Assembly: GCF_031143425.1 (NCBI RefSeq)
Contig: NC_090451.1
Span: forward strand, 662,622,575 to 662,686,574
Origin: Pleurodeles waltl
Taxonomy: Eukaryota > Chordata > Amphibia > Caudata > Salamandridae
Direction: 5' to 3'
Length of the DNA stretch: 64,000 bases
The first letter of the stretch is position 1, and every line of letters begins with the position of its first letter. This document shows positions 45,421 through 56,145 of this stretch, piece after piece. The notes under the pieces were generated by a model that saw only the letters and a list, made by a program, of their open reading frames with translations, did no database searches and had not been told where the DNA came from. Both the position numbers and the translations under genes were made by a program.

Positions 45421-45719
45421 GTAGGGAGCAGGGGGGAAGGGATTCAAGGAGATACTGCGCCGTGCTGGGCCTCTACTGACAACCCCAATGGGGTGTGAGC
45501 ATTGAGAGACGGGAGTCGGTGGGGGGGTAGAGAGGTTACACATACATGTACACGGATGTGTTAGGCGTTGCACATGAGGGAGCAGCTCCCCGACTACCTG
45601 GGGTCCGGTGGGCCACAGATGTAAACCGATCTAACATGCCTCGATCCGGGTGTGGAACATGGTATGGCCCCCACATTCAGGACAGGGAAGGTATGGTGGT
45701 AAGAGCACCGGGGGAGGGG
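45421..45719 (+). other. Spacer, possibly L1 3' untranslated sequence
   Basis: Follows the L1 relic directly and is G-rich in part ('gggagtcggtgggggggtag'). There is no poly(A) tail, so the end of the insertion cannot be fixed. Confidence 0.35.
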
Positions 45720-46505
45720 GTGCAAATACTCTCACACACTGTGCAGATGGGCTGCCCAGAGTACTAATACTGTGACACACGCTGAAGATTGGCTGTCACA
45801 TGTACAAATACTGTCAGACACACTGTGCAGATGGGCTGTCCAGTGTACAAATACTGTCAGGCACTCTGTGCAGATGGGCTGTCCAGAGTGTACAAATATT
45901 GTTAAACACACTGCGCAGATGGCCTGTACAGAGTGTAAATGCTGTCAGACACAATCTGCGCATGATCTGCTCAGTGTACACATAATGTCAGACACGCTAT
46001 ACCGATATGCTCCCAGTGTGTAAATAATGTGAGACATACTGTGCAGATGGGCTGTCAAGTATAAAAATACTGTCAGATCCACTGCGCAAATGGCCTGTCC
46101 AGAGTGCAAATACTGTCAGACACACTGTGCAGATGGGCTGTTCAGTGTACAAATACTGTCAGACACCCTGTGCTGATGGGCTGTCCAGTTTACAAATACT
46201 GTCAGGCACACTGTGCAGATGGGCTGTTCAGTGTACAAATACTGTCAGACACCCTGTGCTGATGGGCTGTCCAATGTGCAAATATTGTTGGACACAGTGT
46301 GTAAATGGCCAGTCCAGAGTGCAAATACTGTCAGACACACTGTGCAGATGGCCTGTCCAGAGTGCAAATGCTGTCAGGCACACTCTGCACATGAGCTGCA
46401 CAGTGCACAACTACTGTCAGACAGCAAATCGATGTGCTGTCCAGTGTACAAATAATGTTAGACACACTGCAGATGCGCTGCCCAGTGTACAAATACTGTC
46501 TGGCG
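45720..46505 (+). repeat. 43-bp minisatellite, array 2
   Basis: The unit approximates CTGTCAGACACACTGTGCAG followed by ATGGGCTGTCCAGTGTACAAATA, the same length and framework as array 1. It has consistent differences: CAGACACAC for CACACATAC, ATGGG for ACGGG, CAGTGTAC for CCATATAC. About 18 copies. Confidence 0.9.
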
Positions 46506-46975
46506 GCTAGAAGCGGTGCAGGGCAGGTGGTGTGGGAAGCGGTATGAGGCGGTGCTAGAGGCGCCTTGAAGCTCTTGGAGGCAGTGTTGAAGCGGTCTCA
46601 GTAGGCAAGGAAGGCTGCCTCAGAAGTTTTAGGGACGGTGCAGGGGCAGGTGGAGGAGGCTGAGTGAGGCAGCCTGGGAGCTGCTGTTAGTAGCGCTTCG
46701 AGGCAGTGCTGAAGCGCTCTAAGAGGCCACGACGAGACGCTAGCGCGGAGCCTGTAGGGGGCGGTGCAGGGGCAGGTGCGGGGGATGCTCGAGGCGGTGC
46801 CGGAGGCGGCATCCAGGAGAGAGGAGGCGGGCCCAGAGGCTACGAGGGGCAGTCAGGGGCGGTGCGGGGGCAGGTGTGAGAGGCTGTCGGAGGCTCCGAG
46901 GGAAGCAGTGCGCCTCTCGGGGCTCCGCACTCTTTCAGCAGCTTTTAGGAACAGTCGGAAAACCCGGGGTCAGCT
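46506..46975 (+). repeat. GC-rich degenerate tandem repeat
   Basis: The word GGTGCAGGGGCAGGTG or a close variant recurs at about 46516, 46637, 46762 and 46861 (spacings about 121, 125 and 99). It is embedded in GC-rich, CpG-containing text with GAGGC and GAAGCG motifs. It is the most GC-rich part of the window. No exon is recognised. Confidence 0.6.
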
Positions 46976-48665
46976 CAGCAGACCATGAGGCATACAGGAG
47001 GAGCGCACTTCATGCTGCAAGCCCAGAAGCCCCTCATCGGATCAACAACAGACCCGCGAGGCAGTGAAGTGAAGGAGCTTCTCAGTTGGAACAGACCTCA
47101 CCTACGGAAGCCCAGAGCCCCATTCTACAAACGCCCAAAAGTGCCTTCCACGGATGTTCACAGGTTCCCTTTACCTGTGTGCACAGGTCCCATCTACGGA
47201 TCTCACGGGGTACTTTGTACTGCTACGGATGCCCACAGGTCCTGCCCCTGCAGTCGGGGTATGTGCCTCCCAGGTACATCCCACAGAAGCGAGAATGCCC
47301 ATTATTCCACAGATGCTCACGAATTCATGTTTACAGGTGTGCGCAGTCGCTGCTGCTGTTTTGTACACATTTTCCCTCCTAAGATGCACACATCTCGTTT
47401 GCAGATGTCCTCCGGTCCTTTAAAAAAAAAATCATATGCGTCGCTTCGACAGATATTCACAGGCCCTTTCCACTGATGTGTAGGGGTTTCATCTGCAGAT
47501 GTGCACAGAACTTCCTCCTGATGTTCCAGGTCCCTTAAATATAGGCCAGCAGGTCGCACTTCGTTAAACAGAAGGCAATAAACAAACAGAAAACGAGCCA
47601 ACTGTTCAAAGCATCATTAAAAGGCAATTTATGGAATTTGGTGAATCACTTATGTCAATTCTGTGACGATCACACCATCTAAAGCCTGGCCCACAGCATT
47701 TAGGACACCTAAGATTAGTGAAACCCAAATTCTGTGTCACCCAACAGAAAAGTTTGCTGTCCCTAAAGGCAGTAGCATCCATCTATTGTTGAGCTCAACG
47801 ATCATGTTTCTGAAATAGAGTGGACATGCAAAATCTGGGACACAAGTAATTGGCTCTCAAATCAGTGGCACCCAAGCCAGTGGAACTTTAAGACAATGGA
47901 ACCCGAAAGCAATGGCATCAAAACTTGAAGAAGCCAAGCTCTGTACAAACTGCTGTGGAGGCATCGAGTTATAATACCATACAAAGGTGACCCAAACATT
48001 TAAGAATGTGGACCACAAAGTCACTGGAACCCAAGGCGTGTAGCACTCAAAAGGCATGAAATGTAGAGTCAGCAGAACTCAAAGACTGATTAAAACCACT
48101 GGCATCTGATGTTTGTGCAAACCAACGGAGAGCGGGAAATAAAGCTTGTGTCTACGTAAGCCAATGGATCCCAAATCTTGCGGCGTCCAAGCCTGTGAAA
48201 TAGAAAATCACTTGCACCCAAAGCATGCGTCACACAAAACAAGTGCAAACCGCTGCCAGTGGAGCTGCTCAACAAAAGCGTGCATCCAAAGTTCTCAAAA
48301 CCTAAAGTTCATGGAGCCGTCATCAACTTTGGCCCATGACAGCCATCAGCCACCATTTGCTTCCGAAGCCAGATGAAACAGCACATTCCCAGCTGAAGAA
48401 GTTCACATCAAGTTTGTGTTTTTTTGGCTGCAGGTGCTGCCAGCAAGACTCGAGATCGCACTAGGGCATTTGTGTGAAACCCATGAGGTTGATGTGCCCA
48501 AAGCACCCACCAGGAGAGAGTGTGCCATCCAGGAGTGTGCCCATCGGGCCACAAACACATCAAGGCAGGTAACTAGGTGCGATGTATTCAGAGGTGTGGG
48601 TTGGTTGAGGATGATCACCTCATGTTATGCTCCCTTCGTGTGTGGTCTACTCACTAGTCATTTTC
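46976..48665. other. No gene seen; weak tandem character
   Basis: 47140-47540 repeats loose words such as 'acagatgtgcacag' and 'cacaggtccc'. 47690-48330 repeats 'ggaacccaaag'-like words. Both look like very old minisatellites with periods near 25-50 bp that I cannot fix by eye. A 163-codon frame (46985-47476) falls in this area and has no domain. Confidence 0.35.
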
Positions 48666-49127
48666 ATCAGTCTCTAGTTACAGGTCGGTTCTGAAGGATA
48701 CTGCCTTGGCCACTCTGAGGGTTCTGTTGCTGCTGGTTCCTGCCTCCGACAGCCTCTTGCCGTCTGTTGCTGCTGGTCTGATTTTCTGCTGGTTCTGATA
48801 TGTCACCTGCCTGTTAGTTCCCAGTTAAATCTGGTTCTAGTCTCAGTCAGCTCCTTTTTAAGTCTGAGTTGGTGTTTGGTTTGTTGTTAATGTCTGGTGT
48901 CTATTTGAAGTGGCCACAAATGTCAATCTCTTTTGTGCTGGTTCTGATAACCACTGATAGATGTTTTGATCTCTTTTTTGTTGCTTTTGTTTCTGGTCTC
49001 CTTCAGTGTTTTGTTGGTTCTTGTTATTGAATGGTCTCTACTGGTGCTAATTATGGTCTTTCTCCATTCCTTAAGAGTGCTGTTGTTCTGTTTTTTTCAT
49101 CACTTGTGATTAATGCTAGTTTTGCCG
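48666..49127 (+). repeat. T/G-rich degenerate minisatellite, left part
   Basis: Built of words like GGTTCTGGTCTCTGTTGGTG with a period near 21-24 bp. It resumes after the hAT element at 49987. Coding frames here are artefacts of composition. Confidence 0.65.
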
Positions 49128-49135
49128 CTTATAGT
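49128..49135. repeat. Target-site duplication, left (cttatagt)
   Basis: CTTATAGT occurs at 49128-49135 and again at 49979-49986, exactly bordering the 843-bp element. Confidence 0.92.
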
Positions 49136-49978
49136 CAGTTACACTGGAATTATGCGAAAACCACCATGGCTACACAATTATAAATTGGCAGCATTTGCCA
49201 CATAACCCATTATTTTGCTGCACAATCTGCAGATTGTACCAAAAAAAGTTTGTTTCTAGCTCAAAGTTTCACAATTCACTAAAAATGCGGCAATACGCAT
49301 TGCCACCCATTTGAAGGCCCTTTGCAAAGCTGGACTGATCACCTATTCTGTTTCTTATTGCTATATGTGGGTGTTAATCTGGACTAATGAGGTGCAACCA
49401 ATGCCCAGATAGTGTTACCAAGTTTAACAAGCATTTGTAATGCAATGGGTCTCGCATTTGCTGAGGCAGAGCTGTTAGCGTTGTAAATTCCTAACTGGGA
49501 CTTTACTTTCCACACAAACTGAAAATAAAAAGTAAAACAGTTGACATAAGCGAGCCAATTCAAAGCGCCGCCGTGAGCGCGAAGAGAGAGAAAAAAGGAA
49601 AAAGAAGCTCGCTTACAGTCAAAGTTATTGGCAAAAGTGCAATTAGCTATGTAACAGTGTCGATGGCCAAGGCGTTAACAAAACCACCGTAAGGGATAGA
49701 CAAATGTAGAGTAGTTACCAATGAAAATAAAGGATTTTTGAAAGGCAAGCCCATGAACGAGTGATAGTGATGGGTGTGGTTACAAGCCCATACACATACC
49801 AACATGTCGGAAAAGCAGCGCTTGCGCGCTGCTATGCTCAACCTAAAAATGATGAAATAATTCAAAATTACAAAATCTGCCGCATTAGTCTGCATAATTA
49901 GCATTTTCTCGCCACATAATTTACTCAACCCTGACGCATAATTTGGCCATCTTCTGCCACATAATCTCAGTAGCCCTG
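49136..49978 (-). mobile_element. hAT element of the CAGGGCCACTGG family, copy 4 (843 bp)
   Basis: The left end is CAGTTACACTGGAATTATGC and the right end on the minus strand is CAGGGCTACTGAGATTATGT. An exact 8-bp duplication flanks it. The first 340 bp are collinear with copy 2 ('aaggccctttgcaaag' and 'aatgcccagat'). The middle 300-400 bp has no counterpart in copies 1-3 and includes an imperfect hairpin near 49817 (AGCAGCGCTTGCGCGCTGCT). It may be a longer, less deleted version or carry a secondary insertion. No transposase frame is seen. Confidence 0.85.
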
Positions 49979-49986
49979 CTTATAGT

Positions 49987-51560
49987 TCAGATTCCACTCA
50001 CTGACTATGTTAAGGTGTTTTCTCTGTTGGTGCTCGGTCTGCTGTCTGCTAGTGTTAGTGTTGATCACTGTAGGGTATCTTTTGCCACTCGTTCTAGACA
50101 CTCTTGGTATTGGTCTTTACACATTCTCAGTTTTCTTCAGCCTCTATTTCTTCTGGTTGTTGTCATTTTGTCTCTGGTTCTGGTCACTTTGACGTCAGTG
50201 TTAAGGTTGGTTCTTGGCTCTGTTGAGTCATTCTTAATTGTGGTCCAGGAAGAGTGTCTCTTAGTAGTCGGATAGATTTTGCTGTTGGTTCTGGTCCCTG
50301 ATGCTATATTTTCTGGTCTCTTTATGGGCTTAGGTAAGTTCTGGATTTCTGGTGTCTGCAGGAGTTTATTCTGGTGTTCTTTTGCTCACTATTGGTGTTA
50401 ATGTTTACATCTGTCTGCGTTTTTCTGGTCTCTGATGATGTTGGCCACTGTCATTACACTGTTGGTGCTATTCCAGGCAGTCTCATAGCTCCTTTCTGGC
50501 CACTGTTGATGCTGGTCTTGCTGTAGTTGTACCTTTATAAGCTCTGATCTTTTGTGGTATGCAGCTGGCCCTGGTTGTAGTCTCTGCCTAGTCTTTACTA
50601 TATATGGTCAGCGGTTCTGTTGGTGCTTGTGCTGGTTCCTGTCTTGTCTTGATTATTTCTGGTGTCCTTTAGGCTTCTGTTGCTCCTGGCTCTTGTCAGA
50701 GTTTGGTGTCTGTTGGTATTAGTTCTAGGCCCTGTACATTACCTATTGGACCCTGCCCCCTGGTGCTGTCTGGTCTCTAACTTTTACTTTAGTTTCTGAT
50801 CTCTGTTGGTGCTGCCTGCTGTCAGGGCTACGGTAAGCTCTCTGCCGGTTCTGATCACTGTTTAGTCTGTGATGGTGCTGAGGGTTCGTTTTTGGACTCT
50901 CTCTGGTTTATATTGTTCCTGTGTCTAATTGCTGATTGACACCTCTGTCAGAGTTGTATTTGGCCTCTGTCGGTCTCTACTGGTTCTGGATTTTTGTCTT
51001 AGAACAGGTCCTGTTCTCGGTCTTGTCTCAGGTGCTGGGTTTGGTCTCTGCACTCTGTCAGTAACAACGCTTGTTTCATTAGTGAAGGTTTTGTTTTATG
51101 TCAACTTAATGGATCTGCTGGTTCTGATTTCTCTCTTGTCTCTGTGGCTCCTGTTCGCATTCCAGTTTATGTTGGGTGGTTCTCATTCCTACCCGGTTTT
51201 GGCTGGTGCTGGTTTCTGCCTGGTTTCAGTTGCTGCTGGTTGGTCTCTATTTGGTAATTGTGGGTTTTGTTTTCATTGTCTTTCCCTCATTTGTTTTCTA
51301 TTCTTTTGTTTCTGGTCTCTGTACATTCTCTATCAGTTGGTGTTGGTTATAGTCACAACACACACTCTTATTTGCACTCGCCCCGGTTTCTCTTACTGTT
51401 GGCTTTAGTCTGATGGTGTGTTGGGATTTTTCAGGTGCATCTTTGGTTGGACCTTCTCTTGGGTGGTGGGCTGTAGCTGTTAGTTCTAGGAGCTTTGGGA
51501 CTGGTTCTAGTCAGTACCTACTGCTGGTTTCTTTTGATTACTTTGGGTGTTTGCCACCAC
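49987..51560 (+). repeat. T/G-rich degenerate minisatellite, right part
   Basis: Continues the 48666-49127 array with words such as 'gttggtgctggttctgatct'. Plus-strand frames (for example 159 codons at 50929) are rich in V, L, S, F, as expected from the composition. Membrane-like hydrophobicity here is not evidence of a protein. Confidence 0.65.
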
Positions 51561-51689
51561 TCATGCACAAATGCTTAATTAAGTTTGGAAGGCATTCACC
51601 TTATGGCTATTTGTGTCAATGATGAGCTAAGCTGGCAGCTGATATTTTGGATTTCGCCGTGCCTGTGTAGAGAAGGATGTCTATCACTC

Positions 51690-52320
51690 AATAATGCTGT
51701 GTACTGCTCATGAGAGCTGTGTACCCTGGGAAGAATGTGTGGCGTTGGGGTGGGTTGTGTACCATTATAAGGGATGTGTAGCAATTCGTGCCTCGCGTAC
51801 CACCTGATGGAACCATGTTAATTCAGAGAGGAGTATACCACTACATGGGCATGTAGCACTGGACCCATGTGTACCTTTTGAGAAGGACACGTAGTTGTGC
51901 ACTATTGGAGGGGGCTGTGCATCACTGGAGGTGGCTGGTCCTACTGACTATGGTTGTCTACCATTGGCGTGGATTTGCTTTAGGATTATAGTGGTTTGTC
52001 TGTAAGTGATTGCTATTGGAGGGCGTTTGTACCATAGGAGGTGTTCTGGATACTAGGAAAGCATGTCTTAAACTGGAGAAGTGTGTGTAAAGCTGGCGTG
52101 GTCATACATGATTGGAGGGGCTGTGTGCCATTGTAGCACTACAATGGCCTTTGCCGGGACAATGTACATTGGAGAGGCCTATGCACCATTGGTCAAGGGC
52201 ATGTATCATTGGATGGGCTCACTGTTGGATGGGCCTATGCATCATTTAAAGGGCTATGTGCCATTACATGGGGCTGTGTACCACTAGATAGTGCTGTGTG
52301 CAACTGAAGAGGCATACAGG
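51690..52320 (+). repeat. Degenerate 22-bp-class minisatellite
   Basis: Recurring words 'ggctgtgtaccactgga', 'tgtgtaccattataaggg' and 'gggctatgtgccatt' at intervals of about 20-25 bp. Highly diverged. Confidence 0.55.
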
Positions 52321-52660
52321 TTGTGAAAACATCATTGAAAGGAGCATCCCTTTCTGTAAGTCTGTAGTAATTTCCAGTTAACTGTGGTTATTCATGAGTC
52401 TACTATTTAAAACATGCAAGTGCTGTACCTCAACCATTAAAGCGTACATTTCAGCAGCTTGGTTTGGGCTTCCTGAAGAGGGCCACCAGTAGTCATGAAG
52501 GAGAGGGGCTCCAGATCTCACACTGGTCTCATGGGCAATAGGAATATTGGTCTGGTAGCCACCCATGACCTTTCCTGTCCATGGGAAGAGGGTGCAAGTG
52601 CTGCACTCCCAGAGGCAGTCTTCTAGACACCATGGCAGCTGGTGAAGCCTTATACTAAAT
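52321..52660. other. Spacer, no gene seen
   Basis: Mixed sequence. A minus-strand frame of 109 codons has no recognised domain. Confidence 0.35.
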
Positions 52661-53090
52661 CTTATGTCTTGTAACATGTTACCTCCGGTAGACTCAGATG
52701 GTGTCAACTGTAAATCACGAGGATGGGACTCCCAACCTCAAGTATATCACACCAGTTTGCATTGTATACTCAGAATGAGCCTCAAGTACTTGCAGGGGTT
52801 GGGGGTACTTGGGGCTGCAGATACAGCGTTTGTGTATGTCAAGAGGATGTGGCGCTGTAGGCTCACATCGAGTCTCTTCGAGATCAAGAGGGTGTGGTAT
52901 AGTAGCCGCGGGTGACGGCTTGTGTGCGTCAATAGGGTGCAGAACTGCAGCTTCATGTACCTCAAGGTGGCGGGCTTTGGTGGCCTCAGTGAGGTTTTCT
53001 GTATAACAAGAGGGTGAGATGGTGCAGACTCCGCTGGTCTCATGTACATCTTGATGAGATGTGTTGTACCTGGGACTCAACTGAGGCTAC
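52661..53090 (+). repeat. 44-bp-class minisatellite, locus 1
   Basis: The unit approximates GTCTCATGTACATCATGAGG followed by GTGGGTGTTGTAGCCTCAGATGGA. It is visible as 'gagtctcttcgagatcaaga', 'gggtgtggtatagtagcc' and 'ggtctcatgtacatcttgat'. The same unit forms a second array at 63045-63900. Confidence 0.65.
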
Positions 53091-55997
53091 ATCACTGGAG
53101 GTGGCTGAGAGTACTGTCAATCTAAAGGCCTAGGGACCTACACAAGAAAGCATCAGTAGATTTTAAGGTCAAGGCAGGGGCATAGATGTCAATTTGTCCA
53201 GTGAACTATCTTTAATTTGATCCTGTTGGTCACCAGGACCTAGTGCAGGTGTAAGGTATAGAGCTGGTGGATCAATTGCTAAACTCACAGCAGAATTTAC
53301 TGCGCTCTAGGGGTAGTGTTGCAGAGGTCAGTTTCCCAACAGATTCTTCTCCAGGTTTAGTGCTACCTCCCAAAATCAAAGGATTCTCTGATCCCAGGAG
53401 AGACCAGCGTAAAGGGAGCTATGATTGTCTCCAATCATTGTTTGTCCGTCTCTGACCAGACCGTGCAAAAGGATGACTCCTTTGCGCAGTGGAAAGCTTG
53501 TTGTCGACGATGGCGTTAACCTAGGGGCTCTAAGCAACCTTATTAAACCTCCCAACACTAGGTTTTGATCTTCATCATCCACTACCAAGGATATCTCAAA
53601 AACACTTGGGGTTGGGACCTGCCTGATTTTTAGGTCTGGCTTCACAACGCAGGTGTCTTATGGTCTTATTCTTACAAATTCTACAAAATATAGATAAACT
53701 GGTCTTTGGCCCGAGGAGTCTTGCTCTTTCATCATGTTATTAGCTGTCGGGGTATCACTTCTCATCCTGCGGAGTGCTTGCAATCCAGTGAATGAGGTAC
53801 GATTTACTTTTCAAAAAAACATTAAATCAACCCTTAGAGCACTACACTATTTAGCTCATGGTTGCCCTCTATACAGAAACTATGTTTTTTTTTTTTTGCT
53901 TTCACTACAGCATGCTGTATTACATGTCTTAGCATTCAAAATGCAGGTCAAACCTTTCGGCTTTGCAGTGCGTCTTTCTTTATTGGGTTTCATCTTTGAG
54001 TTTAAGAGTTAAGGTCTGTTTTTGCGTAATTAAGATGTTACCATTACATTTTTGTTTACGGTTTTATGTTGTCTCCTAGAGTCAAATTCCCTTGCTCTGA
54101 AAACCCATGAATTAGAAGCTAGAGTGGACTGTTGTTTACGTAGGAAAGGCACACTCACCAGGACTCTCACGCAGTCCCTGGCAGTATCGGTGTGAGAAGG
54201 GATCCAACGGGAGCTCACAACATGCCAATTTTGGAGCATAGGTAAGCCCTAGCAGGTCATGTCTAAAGCCCAAATTATGGAACGGACGGAGACCACGTCA
54301 ACACCTACTCGAAGCCTAAAGAGGAAATACAACTTGAAAGTAATAAAAAAAATAAAAATCTAGCAAATTTTGGGGAAATGTCCAATCATACAATTGGCAC
54401 ACTCTACTGTTAGACGCTAACCTCTGATGATTTCAGGTAACACATAGATGGGCAAAGTGTGTATCTTTGCAAAAGATAAGTTGAGGATTAATCAAAGCTC
54501 CAAAGGCGGACTGTTCAGGAAGTTAAAGACCTGGACAAGGACTTTTTTTTATTTCACAATTTTTAGTAGTAAACTATTGAGGCATTCTTGGCACTGAGGG
54601 CCAGATGTGTTAAATGTTTTTCACTGCCACAGAGCCCAGCGTGCACAAGTGGCTGTGTTTCCAAGAGTGACAAACCAAATTTCAATGCTTAAAAATGCAG
54701 TCACTAGTGAATTGCAAAGAGGCACTCCATTCTTCCTTGCAAGTTGCAAAGAAATGTATCAGTGGTTTGTTTCCGATCCAGTGGTCGCAAAGGATTGGAC
54801 GGTTACTGAATGCCTGTCAGTTTGTAGCCATTCTCAAGGTGGAAGCTGCCTGGAAGGGACCATTTCTACTGTGTAAATATTTAACTTTGGGAATTGGTGG
54901 TGGATGGAGGCGAGCTTATGAAGGTTCTGTGGACCGCTGCATGCTCCCTGATGTCCCTGTTGCAAAGAGCAACCATTTTTTTAAATGTGGCCAAACCTAT
55001 CCCCTCAGGGAACAGAGGTTGCAATACCATCACCTTTCAAATGCAAGGATGGAGATCCTCAATTACAAGCTGGCCTCACCGCTGCTTTTGAAGCGTGTCA
55101 CAAGGATTTGCGGAAGGCTTTAATTGAATACCCTGATACCTTCCTCTGTGTAATGTCCCAAATTCATCAATAAAAATTGGTGCAGTCTCATCGCAGAAGC
55201 TAGACAATCATAATGCTGCGACATGGCCAACAATGCATGTGTCGCAAGGTTTCAACCAGGAATTACTAATTTACCTGAAAGATTTTGCTATTGTAACAGG
55301 ATAGCTTTATAAAGCAACCACCCCATCACACAGCAGCCAGGCTTTCACTAGCAGCTATTGGGGGGAATTCAAATGAGTGATATATATACTCCATGCTGCA
55401 GGCCACCTCCTCCATCAGGCAAGCAGCCGCAAGCAGTACAGCTCTGAGAGGAGTCACTCAGACGAGTAAAACCACATTCAAATCTTCACATGCGCCATCA
55501 CGACTAAAACAAAACACCCAAAAACTCCAAAGCCTGCTCTTATGCCTTGAAACCCTTGGTAGGAAGGAATCCTTAGGTTTTCTTAAAATAATGAGTTGCG
55601 GTAGGGTAATGCACAGTAATATTTTCTCTGTTCTTGCATCTTTAGTCCTGACAGGAATATCCCTCTAAGGATTTATAGTGGGGAAACACAAAAAGTTATT
55701 CAAGTACCTGCTGGACAGGTTCATTGTGGTCTGCAGTAAAATAAGGAGAGCCTTGTCCTTAGTGGGTTTAGCTTCAGGGGTTGTCTGCCTGTCTAGTTAT
55801 GGCAGCATTCCCATTGTATTAAAGCTAGGATTTTAGCCTGTCATTTTATGTCAGGGTTCATATTATACCACAGTTTGGTTTTCAGCAAGGCTCTGATCTT
55901 GCCACCTTTCTGTAAATCTACATACGTCTGCTCCTGTGACGGCACTGAAAGTATGGTGCACTCCTGCCGCCCTTAAGGTAGCCATGAAGCAAACTTT
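53091..55997. other. About 2.9 kb without recognised genes
   Basis: A 142-codon frame at 54695-55123 overlaps two others in different frames and has no domain. Low-complexity T run at 53887-53899. Nothing else is supported. Confidence 0.4.
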
Positions 55998-56145
55998 GGC
56001 CCGTATTTATACTTTTTTAGCGCTGCATTTGCGTCATTTTTTGACGCAAAAGCGGCGCAAACTTAAAAAATGCAATTGTAGTTTGTAAGTTTGCGCCGCT
56101 TTTGCGTAAAAAAGCGGCGCTAAAAAAGTATAAATATGGGCCTTT
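55995..56145. mobile_element. 145-bp foldback MITE (55998-56142), Harbinger-like
   Basis: Ends GGCCCGTATTTATACTTTTT and, on the minus strand, GGCCCATATTTATACTTTTT. They continue into TTAGCGC(T/C)GC, so most of the element is one long inverted repeat. The 3-bp word TTT flanks both ends and could be the target duplication. The interior contains GACGCAAAAGCGGCGCAAAC paired with GTTTGCGCCGCTTTTGCGT. I recall this sequence type as highly abundant in newt DNA, but cannot check that here. Confidence 0.85.

Noticed and set aside
43915..46505. CRISPR-like regular repeats of 43 bp
   Set aside because: Repeats are contiguous without unique spacers, are diverged, and lie in a eukaryotic transposon-rich context.
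49943..51408. Hydrophobic frames that look like membrane proteins (110 and 159 codons)
   Set aside because: The T/G-rich minisatellite encodes V, L, F, S in any frame. There is no start context or homology.
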